Position numbers and translations under genes: made by a program. DNA of 64,000 bases from Luteimonas terrae. Lineage in GTDB: Bacteria > Pseudomonadota > Gammaproteobacteria > Xanthomonadales > Xanthomonadaceae. Location of the stretch: contig NZ_SMTG01000007.1 of the NCBI RefSeq assembly GCF_004358165.1, positions 1 through 64,000 on the forward strand, given 5' to 3'. Below, one piece after another: positions 1-8,729 of this stretch. The notes beneath the pieces were generated by a model. That model did no database searches and was not told where the DNA came from. It saw only the letters and a list, made by a program, of their open reading frames with translations. Every line of letters starts with the position of its first letter. Positions within the stretch are counted from its first letter, which is position 1.

Positions 1-392
1 GGGCTCAAGGATGCACGGTGCCTGCATACGAGCCCTCCCCCGTTTACGGGGGAGGGTTGGGTGGGGGCGAAGCGTCCGGTGACGGGATGACGACCCCAAG
101 CGAACTGCTTTGCATTTGAAGCCCCCCGCCTTGGAGAACTTGTCCGCCTCCGATCGTTTGCCCCCTCCCAACCCTCCCCCGCGCGCGGGAGAGGGCCCAA
201 GGATGCACGGTGCCTGCTTACGAGCCCTCCCCCGTTTACGGGGGAGGGTTGGGTGGGGGCGAAGCGTCCGGTGACGGGATGACGACCCCAAGCGAACTGC
301 TTTGCATTTGAGGCCCCCCGCCTTGGAGAACTTGTCCGCCTCCGACCGTTTGCCCCGCTCCCGACCCTCCCCCGCGCGCGGGAGAGGGCTCG
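1..392. repeat. Tandem duplication (period 192) of a REP pair
   Basis: Bases 9-18 recur at 201-210, and the following sequence is nearly identical, so a 192-base unit is present about twice. Each unit holds a forward arm (about 30-70 and 222-262: GAGCCCTCCCCCG, short loop, CGGGGGAGGG, then TTGGGTGGGGGC) and, about 80 bases later, the reverse-complement arm (about 157-195 and 349-388). No gene is visible in 1-432. The block sits just after the stop of the rhomboid gene, which reads towards it. The left window edge may cut further copies. Confidence 0.9.
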
Positions 393-432
393 AAAGCAGG
401 ACGGTCGCGGCGCCACGGGTCGGCCGCGGAAC

Positions 433-1230
433 TCAACTCTCTTCGCGACTGCCGCCGCGCCGATCCGGAAACCGCAGCACCACGCCGCGGGTGTCGTCGG
501 GCGCGGGCCGTTCCCACAGCACCGGCACGTCGTGCGGTGCGGGCGGCTCGAAGGTCTCGCGCTGTTCGAGGGCGGCGCGGGCGGCCTCCTCTTCCTCGAT
601 CTCCCAGCTGTAGCGCTTGCGCGGCGGCATCGGGTCGGCGCGGCGGAACCAGAACGCGGCCAGCACGCCGCCGATCGCGCCACCCATGTGCGACTGCCAG
701 GACACGCCGGGTTCCTGCGGCAGGATCGTCAGCAGCATGCCGCCGTAGAACAGGAAGGCGATCATGCCGGCGGCGATCGACGGCCGGTCGCGGCGCAGCA
801 GGCCCAGCACGAACACCAGGAACATCAGGCCGTGGGTCACGCCGCTGGCGCCGAGATGATGCGAACCGGCATCACCCAGCAGCCATGCGCCCAGGCCCGA
901 GCCCAGCCACATCAGCGGCAGACCGCGCAGCGTGGCGCGCGGATACACCGCCAGCGCCAGCGAGCCGAGCAGCAGCAGCGCACTCGCGTTCGCGATCAGA
1001 TGGCCCGGCGAGCCGTGCAGCAGCGGCGCGGTCAGCAGGCCGAGCAGCCCGGCGGCGTCCCAGGGCTGCACCGCGAACGGGCGCCAGTCGAGGGCGCCCT
1101 GCAGCCCGAACACGATGACCAGCAGCAGCACGAACGCGACGCTGCCCTTGAGCGCGTTCGACAGCCGACGGCGATCGTGCGCGGCCTGGGCGACGGGGTC
1201 GGTCGGGGTATCGGGGCTGTCGAGATGCAT
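433..1230 (-). CDS. Rhomboid-family intramembrane serine protease
   Basis: 265 aa, predicted inner-membrane protease that cleaves transmembrane substrates. About six hydrophobic segments lie between residues 25 and 190. The serine nucleophile motif GASG (LGASGVTHG) and a later histidine in SHMGG, which would complete the Ser-His dyad, are both visible, and an H-G-S/L-I-A-N segment fits the family's N-terminal conserved helix. The C-terminal 65 residues are charged and proline-rich, predicted cytosolic. The start is the ATG at 1230; it is divergent from the GGDEF gene at 1332. The substrate cannot be told from sequence. Confidence 0.9.
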   Translation of the reverse strand: MHLDSPDTPTDPVAQAAHDRRRLSNALKGSVAFVLLLVIVFGLQGALDWRPFAVQPWDAAGLLGLLTAPLLHGSPGHLIANASALLLLGSLALAVYPRATLRGLPLMWLGSGLGAWLLGDAGSHHLGASGVTHGLMFLVFVLGLLRRDRPSIAAGMIAFLFYGGMLLTILPQEPGVSWQSHMGGAIGGVLAAFWFRRADPMPPRKRYSWEIEEEEAARAALEQRETFEPPAPHDVPVLWERPAPDDTRGVVLRFPDRRGGSREES

Positions 1231-1331
1231 CCGCTCTGGATGGCGCCGAACATCCGCGATGCAAGTCCCGGTTCGGTCGACGGGACCGGTGCTACGGTGC
1301 GCGGCCCCGGTCGCACAGGACCCGCGCTGCC

Positions 1332-2534
1332 ATGGACGCCTGGCAGGTCACATTCGTCACGTTGTTCGTCGGACTGGCGGCCACGCTGGCCGCGATGACG
1401 TGGCTGGTGCAGCGCCAGCGCAGCGGCCGGTCGCGCGACGGCCTGCGCGAATGGTGTCTAGGCCTGGGGCTGCAGGTGCTGGCCTGGCCGCTGTTCGCGG
1501 TGCCGGTGACCGTTGCGGGCGGCGCGGCGCAGGCGCTCGCATCGGGCCTGCTGCTCGCCGGTCTGGCCGCGATGCTGCGTGCCCTGCTGCGCAGCCTGCA
1601 GGCGCGTCCCGCACCGGGCGGTCCGCCGACCGCTGTCGTCTACCTGCCGCCGTTCGCGCTGACCCTTGCGCTGTCGTGGCCGGGCCAGGCGCCCGAGCAG
1701 CGCATCGCGCTGTTCTGGGGCGCGGCGCTGCTGACCCTTCTGCTGGGCATGCGCGGTCCCCTGCGCGGCATCGGACGGGGCCGGCCGTGGCCGGAGCGCG
1801 CGGTGATCCTGATCTTCGGCGGCGCGGCCGTGGTCTGCCTGCTCCGCCTGTTCGAGCAGCTGGTCGCGCCGCGCAGCGGGCCGGCGTTCGACGCGTCGAT
1901 CACGGTCGGCCAGCAGCTTGCGCTGGCGTACTTCCTGGTGGCCCCGCTGTTCGCGACCTTCGCCTTCGTGCTGATGCAGTTCGAGCGCCAGCAGCGCTGG
2001 CTGGAGGGCCTGGCCGCCGAGGATGCGCTGACCGGCATCCACAACCGGCGCGCCTTCGTCGAACGTGCGCAGCGGCGCCTGTCGCGACCCGACGGCGATG
2101 GTCTGGTGGCGCTGCTGATGATCGATGCCGACGGCTTCAAGACCGTCAACGACCGCCACGGCCATGCGGTCGGCGACCGCGTACTGGCCGCCGTCGCGGA
2201 TGCGATGCGGGCGTCGTTGCGGACCTACGACATCGCCGGCCGTCTGGGCGGCGACGAGTTCTGCATGCTGCTGATGGGCGTGTCGCCCGGCGAGGCGCTG
2301 CAGCGCGCCGAAGCGCTGCGACGGGCGGTGGCGACCCATCCGGTGCGGGTCGACGGCGACGTGGTCGCGGTCACGCTGTCGATCGGCATCGCCCACGTGC
2401 GCGCAGGCCGCGAGACCGAACTCGATCGCCTGCTCGCGATCGCCGACCGCCGCCTCTACCTGGCCAAGCGCGCGGGCCGCAACCGGGTGATCGACCGCGA
2501 CGTCGAAGTCGCCATGCCGCCCACGCCGGCCTGA
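1332..2534 (+). CDS. Membrane diguanylate cyclase (GGDEF)
   Basis: 400 aa. The first 220 residues form about seven hydrophobic segments (a membrane sensor of no recognised type). The C-terminal GGDEF domain starts near residue 230 (AAEDALTGIHNRRAF) and carries an intact RLGGDEF active site, so it should make cyclic di-GMP from two GTP. An RxxD inhibitory site (RTYD) lies exactly five residues before GGDEF, so product feedback is expected. No EAL domain follows. It stands alone, divergent from the rhomboid gene and convergent with the TerC gene, with a hairpin at its 3' end. Confidence 0.92.
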   Translation: MDAWQVTFVTLFVGLAATLAAMTWLVQRQRSGRSRDGLREWCLGLGLQVLAWPLFAVPVTVAGGAAQALASGLLLAGLAAMLRALLRSLQARPAPGGPPTAVVYLPPFALTLALSWPGQAPEQRIALFWGAALLTLLLGMRGPLRGIGRGRPWPERAVILIFGGAAVVCLLRLFEQLVAPRSGPAFDASITVGQQLALAYFLVAPLFATFAFVLMQFERQQRWLEGLAAEDALTGIHNRRAFVERAQRRLSRPDGDGLVALLMIDADGFKTVNDRHGHAVGDRVLAAVADAMRASLRTYDIAGRLGGDEFCMLLMGVSPGEALQRAEALRRAVATHPVRVDGDVVAVTLSIGIAHVRAGRETELDRLLAIADRRLYLAKRAGRNRVIDRDVEVAMPPTPA

Positions 2535-2568
2535 GCGCACCGCGGCCGGTCATCCGGCCACGGTGCGC
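2535..2568. terminator. Hairpin between convergent GGDEF and TerC genes
   Basis: GCGCACCG (2535-2542) pairs with CGGTGCGC (2561-2568), and the inside GGCCGG/CCGGCC extends the stem around a four-base loop. There is no T tract on either strand, so termination is inferred only from position. Confidence 0.5.
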
Positions 2569-2578
2569 GCCGGACACG

Positions 2579-3544
2579 TCAGCCGCCGGTCATCGGCGTC
2601 GACTTCGGCGGCCTGGCCAGGCTCAGCGCCACGGTGACGCCCAGGATCACCGCGACCACGCCCAGCGACCACAGCACCGGGATCTTGTAGATGTCGATCA
2701 TCAGCATCTTCGCGCCGATGAAGGCCAGCACCACCGCCAGACCGTAGGGCAGCAGGTGGAAGCGGTCGGCCATGCCGGCGAGCATGAAGAACATCGCGCG
2801 CAGACCCAGCACCGCGAACACGTTGGAGGTCAGCACGATGAAGGGATCGGTGGTGATCGCGAAGATCGCCGGGATGCTGTCGACCGCGAAGATCACGTCG
2901 ATCACGCCGATCAGCACCAGCACCACGAACAGCGGCGTGTAGGCCCAAGCGCCGCCCTCGCGCACGCGCAGGGCCGAACCGCGGTAGCCGTCGGTGAGCC
3001 GCAGGTGCCCGCGCATCCAGCGCAGCACGACGTTGTTCTCCAGATCCGGTTCCTTGCCGGCGGCGAACCACATCTTCACGCCGGTCAGCAGCAGGAACGC
3101 ACCGAACACGTAGAGCAGCCAGTGGAACTTCGCCAGCAGCGCGGCGCCGACGAAGATCAGCACCGCGCGCAGCACCAGCGCCAGCAGGATGCCGATGATC
3201 AGCACGCGCTGGCGCTGCTCCTCGGGCACGCCGAAGAAGGTGAAGAGCAGCAGGAAGACGAAGATGTTGTCGACCGCGAGCGACTTCTCGACCAGATAGC
3301 CGGTCAGGAATTCCAGACCCACGCGATTGGCGATCGCGGCGCCCGCGGTCTCGTGCAGGTACCACCACAGGCCGGCGTTGAACAGCAGCGCCAGGGCCAC
3401 CCAGCCCAGGCTCCACCACAACGCCTCCTTGAACGTCACCTTGTGCGCGCCGCCATGGCGCATCAGCACCAGGTCGACGAGCAATGCGACCACCACCAGA
3501 CCGCCGAAGCCGGCCCATAACCAGACGTTGCCAATCGTGTCCAT
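2579..3544 (-). CDS. TerC/Alx-family membrane protein (putative Mn2+ exporter)
   Basis: 321 aa, the size of E. coli Alx, with about nine transmembrane segments. Conserved family features include an acidic, Asn-rich helix (VEKSLAVDNIFVFLLL) and a second one (VIDVIFAVDSIPAIFAIT), whose Asp/Asn residues are thought to bind the metal. The start ATG at 3544 gives the family's usual N-terminus; another in-frame ATG at 3577 would add 11 unusual residues. The gene sits directly behind a yybP-ykoY (Mn2+) riboswitch on the same strand, which strongly supports a role in manganese homeostasis or alkaline-pH response, as for alx. Tellurite resistance is only the historic family name. Confidence 0.93.
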   Translation of the reverse strand: MDTIGNVWLWAGFGGLVVVALLVDLVLMRHGGAHKVTFKEALWWSLGWVALALLFNAGLWWYLHETAGAAIANRVGLEFLTGYLVEKSLAVDNIFVFLLLFTFFGVPEEQRQRVLIIGILLALVLRAVLIFVGAALLAKFHWLLYVFGAFLLLTGVKMWFAAGKEPDLENNVVLRWMRGHLRLTDGYRGSALRVREGGAWAYTPLFVVLVLIGVIDVIFAVDSIPAIFAITTDPFIVLTSNVFAVLGLRAMFFMLAGMADRFHLLPYGLAVVLAFIGAKMLMIDIYKIPVLWSLGVVAVILGVTVALSLARPPKSTPMTGG

Positions 3545-3619
3545 CGAAATTCCCGAACATGTGGAGGAGGTCCGCATGGCGCGGGCATCGTCGGGAACCG
3601 GGGTTTCGGAACCGGGGAC

Positions 3620-3733
3620 ATGCCTTCGCCATTGCGGCGAAGGTCTTGCTCACAGTCCGGGTGGACTGCCGTGGGACCGGAGCATCGCTGCTCGAAATGA
3701 CGGCCTGCACGCTGGGAGCTACTCCCCTTCGGG
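3620..3733 (-). ncRNA. yybP-ykoY (Mn2+-sensing) riboswitch upstream of TerC gene
   Basis: Read on the minus strand, the RNA begins CGAAGG then GGGAGUAGC (about 3731-3718) and ends GCAAGACCUUCG (about 3649-3638), the two conserved ends of the yybP-ykoY aptamer. The helix P1 pairs CGAAGG (3731-3726) with CCUUCG (3643-3638). The same CCUUCGCC strand can instead pair with GGCGAAGG at 3630-3623, giving two mutually exclusive hairpins, which looks like the expression platform. No U tract follows the second hairpin, so control may be translational or Rho-dependent rather than by intrinsic termination. It lies about 80 bases before the TerC start. Confidence 0.88.
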
Positions 3734-3738
3734 GGCGG

Positions 3739-3767
3739 ATTCTGCGGGGCCACCGCGTGACGGGCAA
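3739..3767 (-). promoter_or_regulatory. Promoter of the riboswitch-terC transcript
   Basis: Minus strand: TTGCCC (3767-3762), a 17-base spacer, then CAGAAT (3744-3739). A start about seven bases later would begin the RNA just before the riboswitch P1 strand, which supports the assignment. It overlaps the region just upstream of the divergent rlmI promoter. Confidence 0.6.
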
Positions 3768-3777
3768 GTGCACGCGG

Positions 3778-3783
3778 TAAAAT
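3778..3783 (+). promoter_or_regulatory. -10 box TAAAAT of rlmI, leaderless arrangement
   Basis: TAAAAT ends seven bases before the rlmI ATG (3791), so transcription would start at or next to the start codon. No Shine-Dalgarno sequence is seen. A clear -35 is not recognisable. Confidence 0.5.
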
Positions 3784-3790
3784 CTCAGGG

Positions 3791-4960
3791 ATGAACACAC
3801 CCAACCCGACCGTACGCCTGAAGAACGCCTGGCGTTCCAGCCATCCGTGGATCTTCCAGCGCCTGGTCGACAAGCCCGCGCAGCGCCCCAAGCCGGGCAG
3901 CATCGTCGAGGTCGTCGGGGTCGACGGCGACTGGATCGGCCGCGGCTTCTACAACGGCCATTCGCGCATCGCGGTGCGCATCCTCGAAACGAACCCGGAC
4001 GTGCCGGTCGATGCCGGCTGGTTCTCGCGCAAGATCGCCGAGGCGGTCTCGCTGCGTCGCGACGTGCTCAAGCTCGATGACGTGTCCGACGCCTGGCGCG
4101 TGGTGCACAGCGAGGGCGACGGCATCAGCGGTCTGGTCGTCGACCGCTACGGCGACCTGCTGGTCGTTGAATTCTTCAGCGCCGGCGCGTTCCGTCACCG
4201 CGAGTGGATCTACGAAGCGCTGAGCGAGCAGTTCCCCGGTTGCCGCTTCCACAGCTTCGCCGACGAACACGTGCAGAAGCAGGAGAGCTTCGACTACCGC
4301 GGCAGCGTGCCCGCCGACCCGGCGATCATCACCGAGTACGGCGTGCGCTTCCGCGCCGACCCGGCCGGCGCGCACAAGACCGGTTTCTTCGCCGACCAGC
4401 GCGAGAACCGCGAGTGGCTGAGCCGCCAGGTCGCGGGCAAGCGCATGCTCGACCTGTGCTGCAACACCGGCGGCTTCGGCGTCTACGCCGCCGCGCGCGG
4501 TGCCAGCGAAGTCGTCGGCGTGGACATCGACGAGGACGTGATCGAGATCGCCAAGGGCAATGCCAGGCTCAACGATGCGCGCATCCGGTTCGTGCAGGCC
4601 GACATCTTTCCGTGGCTGCGCGATGCGGCGAACGCGGGCGATACCTACGATGTCGTCGTGCTCGACCCGGCCAAGATGACCCGCGACCGCGACCAGGTCA
4701 TCCCGGCGCTGAAGAAGTATCTCGACATGAACAAGCTGGCGCTGGGCGTGGTCAAGCCGGGCGGCCTGTTCGCGACGTTCTCGTGCACGGGCCTGGTCAG
4801 CGAGGAGCAGTTCCTCGACATGCTGCGCCGCGCGGCGTTCTACGCGAACCGCACGATCCAGGTGCTGAAGGTCGCCGGCGCGGGCGCGGATCATCCGTTC
4901 CTCGCGCATGTGCAGGAATCGCGTTATCTGAAGGCGGTCTTCTGCCGCGTGATCGACTGA
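3791..4960 (+). CDS. rlmI: 23S rRNA (cytosine1962-C5)-methyltransferase
   Basis: 389 aa against 396 in E. coli. An N-terminal PUA domain (residues 1-75, starting LKNAWRSSHPWIFQRLVD) binds RNA; the C-terminal Rossmann methyltransferase carries the SAM loop LDLCCNTGGFGVYAA (near residue 220) and the DPAK motif. The cysteine in FSCTG is the expected catalytic nucleophile of m5C methylases. It would methylate C1962 of 23S rRNA. Single gene, divergent from terC, with an unusually short or absent leader. Confidence 0.92.
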   Translation: MNTPNPTVRLKNAWRSSHPWIFQRLVDKPAQRPKPGSIVEVVGVDGDWIGRGFYNGHSRIAVRILETNPDVPVDAGWFSRKIAEAVSLRRDVLKLDDVSDAWRVVHSEGDGISGLVVDRYGDLLVVEFFSAGAFRHREWIYEALSEQFPGCRFHSFADEHVQKQESFDYRGSVPADPAIITEYGVRFRADPAGAHKTGFFADQRENREWLSRQVAGKRMLDLCCNTGGFGVYAAARGASEVVGVDIDEDVIEIAKGNARLNDARIRFVQADIFPWLRDAANAGDTYDVVVLDPAKMTRDRDQVIPALKKYLDMNKLALGVVKPGGLFATFSCTGLVSEEQFLDMLRRAAFYANRTIQVLKVAGAGADHPFLAHVQESRYLKAVFCRVID

Positions 4961-4962
4961 GC

Positions 4963-5099
4963 ACCTGTCCAATGTCCTGCTGCGCTTGCCAGCTGGCGCG
5001 CGTGCGGTGCTCGGAATGCTCACGTACCGCTCGTGCGCTGCGCTTCCTGCGCTCCGCCACGCGCCACCCGGCTGCGCTCGCGACGGACCTTGAACAGGT
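4963..5099. repeat. Long imperfect palindrome after rlmI
   Basis: ACCTGTCCAATGTCC (4963-4977) is matched by the inverse of GGACCTTGAACAGGT (5085-5099) at 13 of 15 positions, enclosing about 107 bases that hold further self-complementary pieces such as GCTCGGAATGCTCACG. The 137-base element fills the whole gap between rlmI and the next gene and could fold into one long stem. It may act as a terminator or be a dispersed element. Confidence 0.55.
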
Positions 5100-5108
5100 T
5101 CTACCCGC

Positions 5109-7214
5109 GTGACGCGCACGATGCGGCCCGGTTTCCGGCGGGCGTTGTGGATCGTCGCGACACTCACGCTCGCGGCACTGGCCGTAAGTGTCTGGTGGGA
5201 GTGGCGCACCGTCGAACGGCCGCCGCTCGCGCTGCCGCCAGCGGGACTGCCGGCACGCATCGAGCAGGTGGCCGGCGATGGTCACCGCGGTGTCCGCGAC
5301 GGCACGCGTGAAACCGCACGTTTCGACGATCCTTTCGGCATCGTCGTCGCAGCCGACGGCACCGCCTTCGTCGCCGAAGGTGCGGCCTCCAACCGCATCC
5401 GTCGCCTGCATTCCGACGGCCGTGTCGACACCTTCGCCGGCAGCCTTGAAGGTTTCGTCGATGGCGTCGGCGGTGACGCGCGCTTCCACACGCCCTCGGG
5501 CCTGGCGATCGACGCGGCCGGCACGCTGTACGTCGCCGACACCGGCAACCACGCGATCCGCGCGATCGGCGTCGATGGCCGGGTGACAACACTTGCCGGC
5601 ACCGGCAAGGCCGGCTTCGCCGACGGCCCTGCGCTGCAGGCGCGCTTCCATGCACCGACCGGTGTCGCAGTGGATGCCGCGGGCCGCGTCTACGTGGCCG
5701 ATGGTTTCAACGACCGCATCCGCGTGATCGAGCAGGGCGTGGTGCGCACGCTCGCTGGCGACGGTCGCCCCGGTCTCGAGGACGGTCCCGGCGCGTCTGC
5801 GCGCTTCGATACGCCGGGCGGCGTCGCGGTGGATGCCGACGGCATCGTCTGGGTCGCCGACACCGGCAACAACGCGGTGCGCAGCATCACCGCCGACGGC
5901 GTCACGACCACGCTCGCGCCCTATGGCGATCAGGCCGATGCCGCACCTTCGATGCCGGTCTCGATCGCGATCGATGCGCAGCAGCGTCTGTATGTGGGCG
6001 AGCTGTCGCGCGGTCGCGTCCTGCAGTTCGAGCCTGACGGCCGCGCGTACGTGCTGACCGGTCGCGACATGGCGCAGCGCCTCGCGCGTCCGGCCGGTCT
6101 CGCTTTCGACGCGCACGGCCGGTTGTGGGTCGCCGATGCGGCGGCGCATCGCGTGCAGCGCATCGTGCAGGTGCGGCCGGACCGCGCGAAGCAGAACCTC
6201 GACAACGCGATCGTGGGACCCGCGCCCGATGCCGCCTATCCCGACACGCGCGGCCGCTGGCCGCTGGCGCCGCAGGACGGCTGGCACGAAGTCGTCGGCA
6301 CGCTCGGCGAGGTGCGCGGCAACTTCCGCGGCGAATCGCGCAGCCATCTGCATGCCGGCTTCGACGTGCGCGGCGATGTCGGCAGCACGGTCCTGGCGAT
6401 CGCCGACGAGAAGGTCGCGAGTTCCTACGCCGCCGCCGGTTTCGGCGACCAGGCCGAGAATCTCTCGATCGACAGCCTCGCCTACATGCACATGCGCGTC
6501 GGCCGCACGCCACGCGGCGAGGCGCTCGATCCGCGTTTCCAGCAGGTGCCCGGCGACGATGGACGCACGATGCGGATCCGCATCCCGCGCGGCACGCACA
6601 TCCGCGCAGGCGAGGCGATCGGCACGATCAACGCGCAGGCACACGTGCACCTGATCCTCGGACCGTCGGGCTACCAGCGCAACGCGGTCGGGCTGGGCTT
6701 CCGCAACTTCACCGACACCGTCGTGCCGCGCATCGACGACGTGATGCTGATGGATGCGCTCGACGTGCCGCTGACCGCACGCGAGGACGGTCGCGTGGTC
6801 GTGGCGCGCGAGGGCGGCGGCCTGCAGATCGTCGTGGAAGCCTGGGACCAGGTGGACGGCAACCTGCCGCGACGACGCCTGGGCCTGCATACGCTGGGCT
6901 GGCAACTGCTCGACGCGAATGGCGCGCCGATGCCCGGTTTCGAGACGCCGCGCTTCACCATCGACTTCGACCGCATGCCGCCGCATCGCGAGGCAGTGCG
7001 CGTGGCCTACGCCGGCGACAGCGGCATCACCGTGCACGGCGCCGCGCGTACGCGCTTCCGCTATGCGATCAACAACACCGTGCGCGACGGGCGCCTGGAG
7101 CCCGCATTGTGGGATCCGAGGGATCTCGCGCCCGGCGACTACGTGCTGCGCGCCGTGGTGCGCGACGCGAGCGGCAACACCGCGACCCGCGAGTTGCCGC
7201 TCCGCGTGCACTGA
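5109..7214 (+). CDS. NHL beta-propeller / M23-like peptidase fusion protein
   Basis: 701 aa. A single hydrophobic helix (about residues 10-30) anchors or exports the protein. Residues 45-355 hold about six NHL-type propeller blades with recurring phrases such as VYVADGFNDRI and TLYVADTGNHAIR. A second domain (about 390-540) has HAGFD (residues 415-419) and HVH (512-514), the zinc-binding HxxxD and HxH pattern of M23 (LytM) peptidases. The rest (540-701) looks like a beta-rich accessory domain. The start is GTG 5109; an in-frame ATG at 5121 is possible. The combination suggests a periplasmic envelope enzyme with a binding propeller, but cell-wall cleavage is unproved. Confidence 0.75.
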   Translation: MTRTMRPGFRRALWIVATLTLAALAVSVWWEWRTVERPPLALPPAGLPARIEQVAGDGHRGVRDGTRETARFDDPFGIVVAADGTAFVAEGAASNRIRRLHSDGRVDTFAGSLEGFVDGVGGDARFHTPSGLAIDAAGTLYVADTGNHAIRAIGVDGRVTTLAGTGKAGFADGPALQARFHAPTGVAVDAAGRVYVADGFNDRIRVIEQGVVRTLAGDGRPGLEDGPGASARFDTPGGVAVDADGIVWVADTGNNAVRSITADGVTTTLAPYGDQADAAPSMPVSIAIDAQQRLYVGELSRGRVLQFEPDGRAYVLTGRDMAQRLARPAGLAFDAHGRLWVADAAAHRVQRIVQVRPDRAKQNLDNAIVGPAPDAAYPDTRGRWPLAPQDGWHEVVGTLGEVRGNFRGESRSHLHAGFDVRGDVGSTVLAIADEKVASSYAAAGFGDQAENLSIDSLAYMHMRVGRTPRGEALDPRFQQVPGDDGRTMRIRIPRGTHIRAGEAIGTINAQAHVHLILGPSGYQRNAVGLGFRNFTDTVVPRIDDVMLMDALDVPLTAREDGRVVVAREGGGLQIVVEAWDQVDGNLPRRRLGLHTLGWQLLDANGAPMPGFETPRFTIDFDRMPPHREAVRVAYAGDSGITVHGAARTRFRYAINNTVRDGRLEPALWDPRDLAPGDYVLRAVVRDASGNTATRELPLRVH

Positions 7215-7340
7215 CCACGAAAGCGGCGGTTCACGGCGCCTGGCCCGTGCGGCTGGCAGAGTCCGGAGACGCGCGCATCAACGGGGTCGCCAGCAGGCGG
7301 ACGGGAGGCGGTGCGCACCAACCCCGCACCGGAGCCTGTC

Positions 7341-8489
7341 ATGCACACACGCCGTACCTTCCTGTCCGCCGCCGCGCTCGGCGCGGCCTCGCTCGCCGCA
7401 GCGCCGCTGATCGCCAACGCGCAGACCAGTCCCGGTGACGTGCTGCCGACGCAGGGCACGCGTGGCCGCAGCCCGCTGCCGACGAATCCGGCCGGTGGTC
7501 GCAAATACCGGCCGACCGGTCGTGTCGGGCTTGGCGGCGCTCCGCTCGGCAACAACTGGCAGGTGGTCACCGAAGAGGACGCCGCGGCCACGCTCGAAGC
7601 CGCTTGGGACGGCGGCATGCGCCTGTTCGACACCTCGCCCTGGTACGGGCTGGGCCGTTCGGAGCGGCGCTTCGGCTACGTGCTCGGCCAGAAGCCGCGC
7701 GAGGAATACGTCATCTCGTCCAAGGTCGGCCGCGTGCTGACCGCGACCAGGGAGACGCCCAAGGTCAGCTGGAAAGACCCGCCGCCGTTTGCCTATGCCT
7801 ACGACTACAGCGCCGCGGGCACGCGCCGCTCGGTCGAGGACAGCCTGCAGCGCCTGGGTATCGATTCGCTCGACATCGTGCTGGTGCACGACCTCTCGCC
7901 CGACAATGGCGACATGGGCGAGCGCTGGCTCGAATACTTCGAGCAGGCGCGCACCGGCGCATTCCCGGAACTGACGAAGATGCGCGAGGAAGGCCTGATC
8001 AAGGCCTGGGGCATGGGCGTCAACACGCCGGATCCGGCGATGCGCGCGATCGAGGTCGCCGACCCGGACATCTTCCTGCTCGCCTGCCAGTACTCGCTGC
8101 TCGACCACGAGCGCGCGCTCGCGCACACCTTCCCGAACCTTGCCACGCGCGGCATCTCGGTGATCGTCGGCTCGCCGCTGCTCGCGGGCTTCCTCGCCGG
8201 CCGCGACCGCTACCTCTACGGCGCGCAGCCGGTGCCGCCGGACGCGAAGCAGAAGCGCGCGAAAGCCGAGGAGATTGTGCGGTCGCACGGCGTCGACCTG
8301 CGCACGGTCGCACTGCAGTTCGCGAACGCGCCGGAAGTGGTCTCGGCGATCGTGCCGGGTTCGCGCAATGCCGCGCAGGTGGCGGCGAACATCGAGTCGA
8401 TGTCGGTCGCGATTCCGGCCGGCGTATGGTCGGATCTGCGCGAGGCGAAGATCATCGCCGCGAATGCGCCGGTGCCCGGCGCGGCGTGA
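7341..8489 (+). CDS. Tat-exported aldo/keto reductase
   Basis: 382 aa. The ATG at 7341 is preceded by GGAG at 7331 and gives a twin-arginine signal (TRRTFLSAAALG, then a hydrophobic Ala-rich core ending ANAQ). The mature part is an AKR barrel with the catalytic set visible: Asp in FDTSPWYG, Tyr in the same motif, Lys in SSKVGRV and His in LVHDLS. It resembles the D-threo-aldose/L-fucose 1-dehydrogenase branch. An NADPH-dependent reductase with a Tat signal must fold, probably with cofactor, before export; the substrate is not evident. Single gene. Confidence 0.87.
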   Translation: MHTRRTFLSAAALGAASLAAAPLIANAQTSPGDVLPTQGTRGRSPLPTNPAGGRKYRPTGRVGLGGAPLGNNWQVVTEEDAAATLEAAWDGGMRLFDTSPWYGLGRSERRFGYVLGQKPREEYVISSKVGRVLTATRETPKVSWKDPPPFAYAYDYSAAGTRRSVEDSLQRLGIDSLDIVLVHDLSPDNGDMGERWLEYFEQARTGAFPELTKMREEGLIKAWGMGVNTPDPAMRAIEVADPDIFLLACQYSLLDHERALAHTFPNLATRGISVIVGSPLLAGFLAGRDRYLYGAQPVPPDAKQKRAKAEEIVRSHGVDLRTVALQFANAPEVVSAIVPGSRNAAQVAANIESMSVAIPAGVWSDLREAKIIAANAPVPGAA

Positions 8490-8523
8490 TTCCGTAGGCG
8501 CGATTTGCGCGCAATGCGCATCC

Positions 8524-8678
8524 GAGCCCTCCCCCGCGCGCGGGGGAGGGTTGGGTGGGGGCAAACTGTCAGACGCGCGCGAACACCAGGATCCAGAGCG
8601 CCCGCTTCACAGGACATCAGCAACACCGAAATCGGGTCGTTCGCCCCCATCCCGGCCTTCCCCCGCAGGCGGGGGAAG
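8524..8678. repeat. REP pair (forward arm plus inverted arm)
   Basis: Forward arm 8524-8566 (GAGCCCTCCCCCGC... GGTTGGGTGGGGGC) and inverted arm 8639-8678, separated by about 72 bases. It lies between the convergent AKR and hydrolase genes; apart from it the 8490-8729 gap holds nothing recognisable. Confidence 0.85.
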
Positions 8679-8729
8679 AAGCGGAGCGACCTGCCTCCGG
8701 ATCGACGACGGCGTCAGCAAGGACGCGTC

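Noticed and set aside
932-3520. 862-codon frame across the rhomboid, GGDEF and TerC genes
   Set aside because: Out of frame with all three clear genes; Arg/Ala-rich shadow.
3561-3570. GGAGGAGG as a ribosome site near terC
   Set aside because: It is on the plus strand; terC reads the other way.
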